Shown here: in pieces, positions 1 to 10,005 of the stretch
How positions within the stretch are numbered: position 1 is the first letter of the stretch
Layout of the letters: every line of letters starts with the position of its first letter
DNA from: Terasakiispira papahanaumokuakeensis
GTDB taxonomy: Bacteria; Pseudomonadota; Gammaproteobacteria; Pseudomonadales; Halomonadaceae
NCBI RefSeq assembly: GCF_001709345.1
Contig: NZ_MDTQ01000001.1
Location: 2,455,202-2,519,201, forward strand
Length of the DNA: 64,000 nt
Direction: 5' to 3'
The notes under the pieces: model-generated
The model's input: only the letters and a program-made list of their open reading frames with translations
What the model was told of the DNA's origin: nothing
Databases searched by the model: none
Program-made: the position numbers and the translations under genes

Positions 1-1198
1 TTCCATACCCGGAAACTCACTGGTTGCCCAATCAGTCACAGATTGACCCGCATTAGCAGCACCATTATAAATATTCCCTGGTATACTTTTTATACCATCC
101 CAAGCATCAGACGCCATTTGGGCCGGTCCATCAACGAGTTGGCTACCCCATTTACTTAGCTGGTCGGCCATATCATTACCCGTCTTCCTGATCCCTCGAA
201 AGAATTCTCGTCTTTGGTAATCAGAATCGTATGCAGGCTCATAGTCTGGCAGCACATCTTCTGCCGGGTTAAGGTGCTGATCACTCCAATAGCGGTTCAT
301 CTCTTCGACCATTCGCTCGTGACTCCACCCCTCTTCTGCAGTTTGGATCAAGACTTTTTCACTGTAATTGAAAAGATCCTCATCTTGTGCATCACTGATC
401 ACACGAATTTGTCGAGTGATCGTATCTTTTAGCTCTTGATCATCAGTTGACGCACGAGCTTGATCAGCAGCATCGTTCATCTCCTTAGTGATCCAGTTAT
501 TATCCAACGATGAGACGGCGCTGTTCATGGCGGTGCCGGGGTCGAGGTTGGTCCCTAGGGCCATGGCGGTGGTGAGGCCGACGATGATGTCGCGTTTGGT
601 TTCTTTCTCTGCAAAGGTTTCGTTGGGTTGGTCGGTGAAGAGGTTGGTCAGTAAGCTGCTGGTCGCCGCGCCCATGCCACCGGCACCGCAGTCACCACCG
701 CCTGCAGCGGCACCTAAGCACCCTACGGCACCGTGAAGGGCGGCATGCAGGGGGCTGCCTTCGGTGAGCTTGCCTTCATGGGTCCATCGACCCAGTAGGC
801 TGGCGCCTTCTTGTTGCAGGTAGTTGGCGATGCCCATTTGCACAAATTGTGTGGCGCCTGCGCTGAGGTTACCGCCGACAGCCGCATTCAGTGCATTCAC
901 CACTTTGCGCCCGGTACCGCCGGGTAACCAGGTTTCGTTTTCGATTAAGGCGGTTTTATATTGTTGCTCTAACTGAGCGACCAGGGCGTCATCACGTTCG
1001 TCGGCTGTTTTTTCTTTTTCGGTATCCAGAGCTTTTTTCGCCCGATCCACTTCTTTGCCGCGGTTGGTAATATAAGTCGCCCGGCTTGATCGGTGATGGT
1101 GATCTGGCCATCGCTGATGCCGCTGCGGATTGAGCTGGTATCACGCTGGCTGTCATGCAGGGCCACCGGCATGCCACCACCGGGGGCGGCGTCAGTAC
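1..1198 (-). pseudogene. CdiA/FHA-type exoprotein, 3' fragment, frameshifted
   Basis: Read leftwards from about 1198, this encodes the pre-toxin part of a large two-partner-secretion exoprotein (contact-dependent inhibition/hemagglutinin type). The segment RSGISDGQITITDQAG is typical of the region before the toxin in such proteins. After it come a charged helical stretch, a glycine/alanine-rich segment containing GAVGCLGAAAGG, and SSLDNNWIT at the place where relatives carry VENN. From there to the left edge (about 1-510) the sequence is AT-richer and more acidic, as expected of a variable toxin tip. There is no start codon. Just upstream of 1198 an in-frame stop and unrelated sequence appear, and near 1080 one base is missing, so two frames must be joined. 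From 1075 to 1 the frame is fully open and leaves the window. It is therefore a 5'-truncated remnant or an orphan CT cassette. The family call is good; the toxin activity is unknown. Confidence 0.75.
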
Positions 1199-1205
1199 GC
1201 TAACC

Positions 1206-1245
1206 CCAGGACCTTCTGTGGGAGCTTGCTTGCAAGCGAATATAT
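1206..1245. repeat. REP-like imperfect palindrome
   Basis: A short imperfect palindrome centred on CTTGCTTGCAAG, preceded by TGTGGGAG. It resembles repetitive extragenic palindromes of pseudomonad-like genomes. A related sequence lies at 4382-4413 and a degenerate one near 4998-5025. It sits at the breakpoint upstream of the exoprotein fragment. Confidence 0.5.
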
Positions 1246-1295
1246 CGTGAACCCCGGACGGCCAAACACACCCCTTCGCGGCCTTGGCCGCTCCA

Positions 1296-1429
1296 CACCT
1301 TGGTACTTTCAAGGGTGGCAGGAAGTCGTAGCCGAGATGGCGATCAGACACAGCATCTACGTAGCCACTGCCAAGGCCGTGCAATAGCTACGTGAACCTC
1401 TAAGAACCGAGTGACACAGAAATATGAAC
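1296..1429. repeat. 134-bp direct repeat, copy A
   Basis: This segment recurs in the same orientation at 2513-2644 with roughly 85-90 percent identity by eye; the middle, around 1377-1395, is the most diverged part. The two copies flank the toxin/immunity pair and the IS110 remnant. No coding function is recognised in either copy, although both give short open frames. Confidence 0.8.
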
Positions 1430-1511
1430 ACTCTCTGGCGCGGGCAAAGTTGAGCTTAATTGATAATAAGAACGAGAATTAACCTAATGGAACACTAGGG
1501 TCTTGCCACAA

Positions 1512-1919
1512 CTATATCTCAGACAAGTAATTTTGAGCCAAATTCTGAATAGCACTAATATCAGATTTTAAAAAAGACGTAAGGATCTCCTTTTTCTCTT
1601 CTAAATTAGACTCAGAAACAATTGATAATGCATGCACTAATGAGCCTGAATTTGACCCTTGAATATAGCCCAAGATATAATTATCTATTTCGCGAACACC
1701 AAGACCTGATGGATAAACTCCGCTGAGCAGATTTAATATACTTTCATGAACAGACAAATCAGTCTCATTCGGTAGAAGCATTAATAATTTAAGCACAATC
1801 GAAAGTTTTTCCTTATCGCTGTATACTTCCGTCTCAATTTCATCATTAAGTTCATCAACCAGCATGTCTCTACCATTACATCGGGTATTACAAATCTGTG
1901 AAATGAGGCTATTGCTCAC
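1512..1919 (-). CDS. Putative immunity protein of orphan toxin module
   Basis: A protein of 135 residues that I do not recognise. It is acidic and probably all-helical, with leucine-rich segments and no signal peptide or membrane helix, so it is expected to be cytoplasmic. The GTG at 1919 was chosen because a GGAGG lies five bases before it, whereas an ATG at 1931 has none. The start lies one base after the stop of the upstream toxin-like frame (stop at 1921-1923). This tight toxin-then-small-gene arrangement, with low GC, is the normal layout of a toxin C-terminus followed by its immunity gene. The immunity role is inferred from position and size only. The reading frame is intact although the adjacent toxin is broken, which fits selection to keep protection against relatives. 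Confidence 0.6.
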   Translation of the reverse strand: MSNSLISQICNTRCNGRDMLVDELNDEIETEVYSDKEKLSIVLKLLMLLPNETDLSVHESILNLLSGVYPSGLGVREIDNYILGYIQGSNSGSLVHALSIVSESNLEEKKEILTSFLKSDISAIQNLAQNYLSEI

Positions 1920-1920
1920 G

Positions 1921-2240
1921 TCAACCTCCATTAGAATTAATTTTCATAAAATCCATTAACCAAATTTCAGGCATCTCAATAGGTATATGAGTGTTATTTG
2001 CCGCAGAAGGATCATAATGGGGACTCTCTGGTTTGTGCGCATTCTTATGCGCAAAGCTATCAGTAGCAGGTGTAGTCCCCCCCATCTGCCCTATGTGCAA
2101 TCCATCCGTTTGCAACGTTTGAACCGTAATGGATTGGATCAGAGTCATCGATTCGCAGCCTATTGGTTATTCCGTTTTCATCGACCCATTTGTATTCCAA
2201 ACCCATTTGGCTTTTATCTTCAACAGGCAGTAGTGTTAAT
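1921..2240 (-). pseudogene. Polymorphic toxin C-terminal domain remnant (Ntox30-like?)
   Basis: Reading leftwards from about 2240, one frame gives EYKWVDENG, then RLRIDDSDP and GSNVANGWIAHRADGG. After a run of seven G (plus strand 2077-2083) the other frame continues with HKPESPHYDPSAANNTHIPI and ends at 1921. The series xGSNxAxGW ... SPHYDPxxxNxTHIPI is familiar from polymorphic toxin domains at the ends of Rhs and CDI proteins; I tentatively place it with toxin type 30. One G fewer would restore a continuous frame. The upstream side is cut by the IS110 remnant, so there is no delivery protein and no start codon. The next gene (1512-1919) sits as its immunity gene. The remnant character is clear; the exact toxin class is tentative. 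Confidence 0.6.
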
Positions 2241-2512
2241 CGACCGGCTCGTTTGAGTAAAGCAGGGAATGCCTACTTACGCTCTGCACTTTATATGCCA
2301 GTCATGAGTGCTGTGCGTTACGATCCGCGAGCTAAGGCATTTTATGAAGCGCTTATTGCGCGAGGGAAGAAAAAAATTCAGACCCAATGCGCCGTCATGA
2401 GGCAGTATCTGACTGTTTTATGGGCCTGCATTCAAACAAAAACTGCGTTTGACTCAACACCTTTATTCAGTGATGAGCATATGAAAACTTGAGGCTCAAC
2501 AGAGTATCTACC
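2238..2512 (+). mobile_element. IS110-family transposase remnant (C-terminal part)
   Basis: The frame ending at 2492 gives RLSKAGNAYLRSALYMP, AVRYDPRAKAFYE and ARGKKKIQTQCAVMR, the C-terminal (transposase_20) part of IS110-family transposases. The N-terminal DEDD catalytic domain is missing, so the copy is inactive. About 20 bases follow the stop before direct-repeat copy B and may be the original right end of the element. The left break lies at about 2238, directly against the truncated toxin remnant on the other strand, which suggests that the insertion or a later deletion cut that toxin gene. Confidence 0.75.
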
Positions 2513-2644
2513 CACCTTGGTGCTTTCAAGGGCGGCAGGAAGTCGTTGCCGAGATGGCGATCAGACAAAGCATCCACGTAGCCACTGCCAAGGCTAAGGA
2601 CGCTACGCGGACCTCTAAGCACCGGGTGGCACAGAAATATGAAC
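2513..2644. repeat. 134-bp direct repeat, copy B
   Basis: Second copy of the segment at 1296-1429, in the same orientation. Its right edge cuts the colicin-D-like toxin fragment, and its left edge abuts the end of the IS110 remnant. Recombination between the copies would delete the toxin/immunity module between them. Confidence 0.8.
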
Positions 2645-2803
2645 CCCCTCCCATAAGTTCCTTTCTGTATAGTTGCAGCATCATCCAGGTGACTCGTAAC
2701 GGCATTTTGAAATTCAGCAAGAGTCTGAAGGTTCTTTTTTGTCGTATTAACTCCAAAATCTGAAGCATGTTAGAACTTCTTAGCCAATTCCCCCTCAATG
2801 AAG
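2645..2803 (-). pseudogene. Colicin D-like toxin domain fragment
   Basis: Leftward translation gives GELAKKF, a TAA stop, then HASDFGVNTTKKN, LAEFQNAVTSHL and TIQKGTYG, where direct-repeat copy B begins. The string K-F-x-H-A-x-D-F-G-V followed by TLAEF and KGTYG is characteristic of colicin-D-like C-terminal domains on CDI and Rhs-type toxins, a family that cuts the anticodon loop of tRNA(Arg). The stop replaces the lysine codon expected there (AAA to TAA would suffice), and the second half of the domain is absent. It starts directly downstream of the gene at 2808-3353. The domain assignment is by eye. Confidence 0.6.
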
Positions 2804-2807
2804 CTAA

Positions 2808-3353
2808 CTACACTCTTTGCAACGTTTTATCAGCGTGAGATAAAAGCTTTTTGTACGCAGCACCCTTAATTAGCTCTCGACTCCTACATGAGCCAAGAAC
2901 TAATCTCCAATCATCCCAAGGAAACACATCAGGCTCGATATAGATATTTTCGTTGATATCCAATGGCTCCTCCAGCGATAGGGATAAGTAACTCAATCCC
3001 ATCGTAGTCGTAGACAGTTCGTTCATCTTAGACTCAGCTATAGAAAGTGAACTTTTAAAGTCACCTATGCATGAATATTCGCCTAGCCCTTCCCCGATAA
3101 ACTTTGGACGATAAATAGTAGCCAATTGAAGTTTATCATCGTTGGAAGTTATTTGAATGGCAGAGAACTTCCCCGACTCTAGTGCAGAGAATGCAGAGTC
3201 TAGACTCCCTTTCCAGCTTTCAAAATCAAATGATTCAGCCTTTTCTTTTTTTAATACCTGAATCTCGACCTGAATTTTTCCAAGCAGAAAGCAAATGACC
3301 TCAAAGATTAGCTTGATGCTCTTTGAAGCAAACTCAACTACAAACAGATTCAT
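2808..3353 (-). CDS. Putative immunity protein (unknown family)
   Basis: A protein of 181 residues with no recognised domain. The N-terminal 30 residues are hydrophobic; the rest is mixed alpha/beta with the acidic tail typical of small immunity proteins. A GGAGG lies six bases before the ATG. The start codon overlaps the stop of the short toxin-like tail upstream in the ATGA manner, so the two were probably translated in sequence. The frame is intact, low in GC, and flanked on both sides by broken toxin sequence. Its role as immunity protein is inferred from this context only. It has no sequence similarity visible by eye to the neighbours at 1512-1919 or 3545-3934. Confidence 0.55.
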   Translation of the reverse strand: MNLFVVEFASKSIKLIFEVICFLLGKIQVEIQVLKKEKAESFDFESWKGSLDSAFSALESGKFSAIQITSNDDKLQLATIYRPKFIGEGLGEYSCIGDFKSSLSIAESKMNELSTTTMGLSYLSLSLEEPLDINENIYIEPDVFPWDDWRLVLGSCRSRELIKGAAYKKLLSHADKTLQRV

Positions 3354-3469
3354 AGCTTGCCTCCTAAACGAACATGCTCATCAACAATTCCCCCCTGACT
3401 AGGATTAGCTACATAGCTCATGATTTGCCCACCTTGTTCAACCAAAAATTCGTTGCCACGCCCTATGTG
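3350..3469 (-). pseudogene. Toxin C-terminal tail fragment
   Basis: An open frame of 39 residues (GRGNEFLVEQGGQ, then NPSQGGIVDEHVR) ends in a TGA that overlaps the ATG of the next gene. In the +1 frame just upstream, DHVEDAAKTGDNYADT continues rightwards to about 3525, so a frameshift near 3465 appears to split one longer protein. It has no start codon or signal of its own. Position and overlap make it the last part of a toxin domain whose immunity gene is 2808-3353. The toxin class is not recognised. Confidence 0.45.
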
Positions 3470-3544
3470 TCAGCGTAGTTGTCGCCTGTTTTGGCAGCAT
3501 CTTCAACATGGTCTGAACAGTCTCTTGGAACAATCTAATCTCAT

Positions 3545-3934
3545 TTAAAAATCTTTACTCAAGTCGAGACCATTAGAGCCTTTCTTAGCATAGAGAGTCT
3601 CGTATTGAAATGATAAAGCAAACTCAAATGAAGTCTGATTTGATAGATTAAAAACAATCTTCTTTACATCATCAAACAGGTTAGGCACTGTAATATCAAC
3701 GTCAAAATATGCACGTAATCCAACAGACCAGCCTGTATCTTCCAGGTTTTCAGTTAATACTGTCGAATCTTCGAGATTCGTCTTAGCTGACATTGACGCA
3801 TTTGTATTAGGTAATACGACAGAAAGCTCAGATTCCATCTCAGATAGGTCCGAATACTCAACACCCATTAAAGCGTTTTTTATATCCTGAAGTCTAATCC
3901 CCTTCGCAATCTCCAAATTGAGAGTCATAGCCAT
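3545..3934 (-). CDS. Hypothetical small protein, possible immunity gene
   Basis: A protein of 129 residues, acidic, with alternating hydrophobic residues suggesting a beta-rich fold, including IVFNLSNQTSFEFALSFQYE near the C-terminus. There is no signal peptide or membrane segment. GAGGAAG lies seven bases before the ATG at 3934. It belongs to the same leftward, AT-rich run of small genes between toxin fragments, so an immunity role is possible, but no cognate toxin can be assigned with confidence. The nearest toxin-like remnant upstream is at 4094-4219. Confidence 0.5.
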   Translation of the reverse strand: MAMTLNLEIAKGIRLQDIKNALMGVEYSDLSEMESELSVVLPNTNASMSAKTNLEDSTVLTENLEDTGWSVGLRAYFDVDITVPNLFDDVKKIVFNLSNQTSFEFALSFQYETLYAKKGSNGLDLSKDF

Positions 3935-3949
3935 CCTAAAACTTCCTCA

Positions 3950-4054
3950 TTAAACGCTTTCACCATCAATTAAATAAAGTTTTTCAAGAAATTCACCGAC
4001 TTTTGTCCAAAAAACTTTAATATATCGACTTAACTCAACAGGAGTCATCAACAT
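3950..4054 (-). pseudogene. Short decayed ORF between toxin tail and next gene
   Basis: A frame of 34 residues (ELSRYIKVFWTKVGEFLEKLY) ends 16 bases before the ATG at 3934. It may be the remaining end of an immunity gene whose 5' half has suffered frameshifts, because a possible start (ATGA overlap at about 4097) reads only a few codons before a stop. It is too short to be certain that it was ever translated. Confidence 0.3.
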
Positions 4055-4093
4055 TCAAGACTATATCCTGAGCTCAATGCAAAACTTTACAAG

Positions 4094-4219
4094 TCATATC
4101 ACCTCTAATTGTGTTCTGTTTTTATACTCTGGAGAATACACATCAGCGGATCTTTTATTAAAATCCAGATCAGAATCACCTCCCTTCCTTCCCATATTAG
4201 TTAAATCCGGCGACCCACT
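4094..4219 (-). pseudogene. Toxin-like C-terminal tail remnant
   Basis: An open frame of 41 residues with the composition of a real protein end (GRKGGDSDLDFNKRSADVYS, then PEYKNRTQLEV) closes with a TGA that overlaps an ATG in the ATGA manner, the same junction as at 3350. Upstream the frame is closed at about 4222 and the sequence becomes A/T-rich with no protein-like frame. I read it as the final piece of another toxin module of the island. The family is not recognised. Confidence 0.4.
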
Positions 4220-4381
4220 TCATTTAAAAAAACTTTAAAACAAAACTCTACTAAAAAATCCACATAACCTTTCAGTTAATTCAAACAATAAAGTACTTTT
4301 CACTTTAACCATCATATACATCTAATATTATATCGAGTAATGAGCTTAACTCATTTTCAATCTCGCGGAAGTCAATATTGC

Positions 4382-4413
4382 TGTAGGGGTTTGCCTGCTC
4401 GCAAGCCCCTACA
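4382..4413. repeat. REP-like palindrome
   Basis: The arms GTAGGGGTTTGC and GCAAGCCCCTAC surround CTGCTC, a near-perfect stem. The sequence matches the general form of repetitive extragenic palindromes and resembles the elements at 1206-1245 and about 4998-5025. It lies between the accessory island and the first housekeeping gene. Confidence 0.6.
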
Positions 4414-4456
4414 AATGATCCCTACAGCGGGTGTTAATTTATCGAAAGAGGTTCAA

Positions 4457-4993
4457 TTAAACCCCTTCACGTCGGAAGACTCGGCTATCACAGCGGTGGC
4501 AGGCTTCCAAGCGTTGGGTAAAGGGCACGGTGATGGCTTTGCCACATTCAGTACAAACGAAGCGACCGGCCATGGCGAGTTCTCCTGCATGGTAGAGGAT
4601 GGCATCATTACGGGCTTCGAGGTCTTGAAAGAGCGTTTGCTGGCCGAGGTAGGTGGGATCGGCGACGTTGCGTAGGCCGTGCATAAATTGTTCCCCCAGT
4701 AACCCGGTTTCTTCCGCCAACCAGGCGCGCACATCATGGCCTGTCTCTTCCATATATTGTTTGAGGTCAGCCAGATCCCGTTTGAGCCAAGCAGACAATA
4801 AAGCCACTTCATCACGGGTCAGGCGTTCCAGTTCGCCTTCTTCTTCAACCAAGTGGTCGATTTCTTCACGCAGGCCTTCTTGGCCTTTGTTTTTCCATTC
4901 TTCTCGCCGTTCATCCAACCGCTTCAATAAGCGATCATACAGGCGCGCATTGGGTTCTTGCTGGTCTTGATCATGATCATGAGGGTCTGTCAT
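4457..4993 (-). CDS. Zinc-ribbon-containing protein, DUF1451 (YbeL-like)
   Basis: A protein of 178 residues. The first 130 are strongly charged and helical, probably coiled coil. The C-terminus holds a zinc ribbon made of CTECGK and CHRCDS. This is the pattern of the DUF1451/YbeL family, whose function is unknown. In many gammaproteobacteria the gene lies next to leuS, divergently as here. The ATG at 4993 was preferred over an upstream codon at 5044 because AAGGAG precedes it at normal spacing and homologues begin near this point. It is probably cytoplasmic. Confidence 0.85.
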   Translation of the reverse strand: MTDPHDHDQDQQEPNARLYDRLLKRLDERREEWKNKGQEGLREEIDHLVEEEGELERLTRDEVALLSAWLKRDLADLKQYMEETGHDVRAWLAEETGLLGEQFMHGLRNVADPTYLGQQTLFQDLEARNDAILYHAGELAMAGRFVCTECGKAITVPFTQRLEACHRCDSRVFRREGV

Positions 4994-5134
4994 GCGATTT
5001 CTCCTTGCGAGCCTGCTCGCGGGCCTACATGGGCACCGCTGCATCGTGTATGCTTGTCTGCCAAGTTATTTTCACGAGACAGACGCTGTGAGTCCAGCGA
5101 AGCGCAAAAGCGACAACGCTGCATGACTCCATGA

Positions 5135-7779
<2,645 letters not shown>

Positions 7780-7780
<1 letters not shown>

Positions 7781-8325
7781 TGAATCTATCCTTCTTGCGC
7801 TTTGAACCACGCGGGATATCACACCGGGGCCTGATGGCCCTGGTGTGGGTCATGGTGGTGGCGTCATTTTTAACGCTGACGGGCTGTGGCTATCATCTAC
7901 GCGGCACCTTGAACCTGCCTGAAGGCTTGACCCCGGTTGTGGTTGACGCTAGCAGTGGCGCTCAAGGTGTGGCCCAACGACTGCAACGACGATTAGGCGA
8001 GGATCTGGCTCAATCCGGTGATCAGCCCGGGCTCAGAATACGCCTGTCGAACCTGCGTCGTGATGAGCAGCAAACCTTATATGTGGGTGATGATGGCAGC
8101 CAATTTAGCCAAACATTGAGTGTTCGTGCTGATGCGATGGATGCCTCCGGCTCTGCCATTTGGGTTAACCAAAGGGTCAGTGCCACAACGGATTATGTTC
8201 GAAACGAAGACACCTTGACCCGACCTCAACAACAGCAACAGCTACAAACACAGCTGGAGCAAGAGTTGGCCGAGCAACTGTTGAATCGGATTGCGGCGTT
8301 GAAAACCGCTGATCCCAGTCAATAA
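7780..8325 (+). CDS. lptE: LPS-assembly lipoprotein LptE
   Basis: Outer-membrane lipoprotein that plugs and helps assemble the LptD translocon, which inserts lipopolysaccharide into the outer leaflet. It has 181 residues. A hydrophobic signal segment ends in the lipobox LTGC with the lipidated cysteine at residue 36, followed by GYHLRG, the hallmark of the family. The signal region is a little longer than usual, and an internal start at the methionine of residue 19 is possible. The C-terminus has a glutamine-rich stretch (residues about 148-165). Its start overlaps the leuS stop in TGATG, which implies translational coupling. Confidence 0.93.
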
Positions 8326-8350
8326 TAAGCCGTCAGTCATCGCCAACCGA

Positions 8351-8385
8351 AGCGCCTTGGAAGAGTCTCTCTAAGGCGTTTCTCC
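8351..8385 (+). terminator. Possible weak hairpin between lptE and holA
   Basis: The stem AGCGCCTT / AAGGCGTT with a 14-base loop is followed by a short pyrimidine run (TCTCCC). The T-tract is poor, so read-through into holA is likely and it may act only as an attenuator. Confidence 0.3.
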
Positions 8386-8424
8386 CAGCAACCCCCTTTC
8401 TCCATGAGTTGATTGCCCACCGGT

Positions 8425-9459
8425 ATGAAACTACCCGCTTATAAACTGAATGGTCAGCTTCAACAAGGGCTGGCGCCCATTTACTGGATCAGCGGTGATG
8501 AACCGCTGCAACACCAGGAAGCCTGTGATGCCATCCGAGCCCGCTGTCGGGCCGCCGGTATTGAAGAGCGAGAAGTGATGGCCGTAGAGCCGGGGTTCCA
8601 ATGGCAGCAGCTATTGGATGCCGGCGCCAGCTTGTCATTATTCGCGTCACAGCGGCTGTTAGAACTGCGGATTACCGGCAATAAACTGGGCCGAGAGGGC
8701 TCCGAAGTCATCCGTCAGTATTGTCAACGGCTGACACAGCATCCTGAAGAGGGTGATGTGCTGCTGGTGACCAGTGGCAAGCTGGATGCCAGCCAAATGA
8801 AAAGTGCCTGGATGAAAGCGGTCGATCAAGCCGGTGTCACCGTACAAGTATGGCCGATTGAGGCGGCACGCCTGCCGCGCTGGGTTGCTGAGCGCGCTCA
8901 ACAAGCGGGCTTGCAGATAGACCCTCAAGCCTGCCAACTACTGGCTGAAAGGGTTGAAGGCAATATGCTCGCCGCCGCCCAAGAAGTTGAAAAGTTGGCC
9001 TTGCTGACCCCTGCAGGTGAGCGCTTGGATGCGGATACGCTGTTAAGTCGGGTTCAGGATGCCAGTCGTCACACCGTATTTGACCTGGCCGATACACTCC
9101 TTCAAGGCGATGCCAATAAGGCGGCGCGCGTGTTACGTGGGCTTCGTGCTGAAGGCACTGAGCCCCCCATTATCTTATGGGCCATCACCCGGGAGTTACG
9201 CCAAATCATCAGCCTTGTTCATCGACTCGATGAGGGGCAACCATTAGCAACCATTTGTCAGCAATTGAAAATCTGGGAAAAGCGTCGCCCCTTATATCAA
9301 AAAGCCAGTCAGCGCTTGAGGCTACCTCAGCTGCATCAGTTACTGGCCCAAGCGGGGCGTTTGGATGACACTCTGAAAGGGGGTGGCACGCGCCAGGATG
9401 TTGAGGAAGGCTTGCTCAGTCTTTGTATGGGGTTATGCGATATACGGCTGGCAGGATAA
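8425..9459 (+). CDS. holA: DNA polymerase III delta subunit
   Basis: Clamp-loader delta subunit, which opens the beta sliding clamp during DNA replication. It has 344 residues, normal for the family. The N-terminus KLPAYKLNGQLQ...PIYWISGDEPL is the typical start of HolA. It is followed by an AAA-like fold without a Walker A motif and a C-terminal helical collar domain. The ATG at 8425 was chosen over an in-frame TTG at 8413. It is encoded downstream of lptE with a gap of 99 bases, the standard order leuS-lptE-holA. Its 3' end faces the convergent lipoprotein gene with only 6 bases between. Confidence 0.95.
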   Translation: MKLPAYKLNGQLQQGLAPIYWISGDEPLQHQEACDAIRARCRAAGIEEREVMAVEPGFQWQQLLDAGASLSLFASQRLLELRITGNKLGREGSEVIRQYCQRLTQHPEEGDVLLVTSGKLDASQMKSAWMKAVDQAGVTVQVWPIEAARLPRWVAERAQQAGLQIDPQACQLLAERVEGNMLAAAQEVEKLALLTPAGERLDADTLLSRVQDASRHTVFDLADTLLQGDANKAARVLRGLRAEGTEPPIILWAITRELRQIISLVHRLDEGQPLATICQQLKIWEKRRPLYQKASQRLRLPQLHQLLAQAGRLDDTLKGGGTRQDVEEGLLSLCMGLCDIRLAG

Positions 9460-9465
9460 ATCAGC

Positions 9466-9936
9466 TTAATTCGATGGGCTCGGCGGATTCAAATGAAACT
9501 GAATCGGTAGCCGGATACGACTACGAATGGGATGACCATCCTTGATCGCCGGTTTGAAGGTCAGTGATTTCACGACTCTCAGCGCCTCGGCGTCTAACTC
9601 AGGAGAGACGGACATCACCACCCGTGGACGCTCTAACCCGCCCGTTTTGTTAACGACGCCCTGAATCATCACCACACCTTGCTGCTGCTTGGATCTTGCC
9701 GCAGCCGGATATTCAATGGCCTCATACAAAGCGCCCCAACCCTCTGCGGGCTCAGGGGGGCGATCTTCAAGTGCCCGAGGCTCAGCATCATTCGCCTGCT
9801 CCAAAGGAGCAGACGTATCCGAGGCCGGTGATGAGACGGACTCAGCAGGGGCCTGACATCCAGACAACAGCATCAAGCCCAGGCCGACTAAAACAGCTCG
9901 ACCACTGAAACCTTGCCTATAGCCGAGTATCATCAT
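9466..9936 (-). CDS. TonB C-terminal-domain lipoprotein
   Basis: A protein of 156 residues. The signal peptide ends in the lipobox LLSGC, lipidated cysteine at residue 27. A proline/glutamate-rich linker (28-65) leads to a TonB C-terminal domain (about 70-150) with YPAAARSKQQQGVV, GVVNKTGGLERPRVV and LTFKPA. A canonical TonB is anchored by an N-terminal membrane helix that pairs with ExbD; here a lipid anchor replaces it, and no exbB or exbD is nearby. A role in coupling energy is therefore doubtful, and a structural envelope role is equally possible. It is convergent with holA. Confidence 0.75.
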   Translation of the reverse strand: MMILGYRQGFSGRAVLVGLGLMLLSGCQAPAESVSSPASDTSAPLEQANDAEPRALEDRPPEPAEGWGALYEAIEYPAAARSKQQQGVVMIQGVVNKTGGLERPRVVMSVSPELDAEALRVVKSLTFKPAIKDGHPIRSRIRLPIQFHLNPPSPSN

Positions 9937-10005
9937 TCATGCCCCTGTTTGAATCATCGTCTTGATCAACAATGCTGCCCAAATGAACAGCACTGATCAC
10001 CAAGT

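Noticed and set aside
488-736. Plus-strand frame of 82 codons
   Set aside because: It is antisense to the exoprotein fragment, which has recognisable family sequence.
992-1384. Open frame of 130 codons on the minus strand
   Set aside because: It crosses the direct repeat, the REP-like element and the frameshifted exoprotein segment in the wrong frame; the composition is not protein-like.
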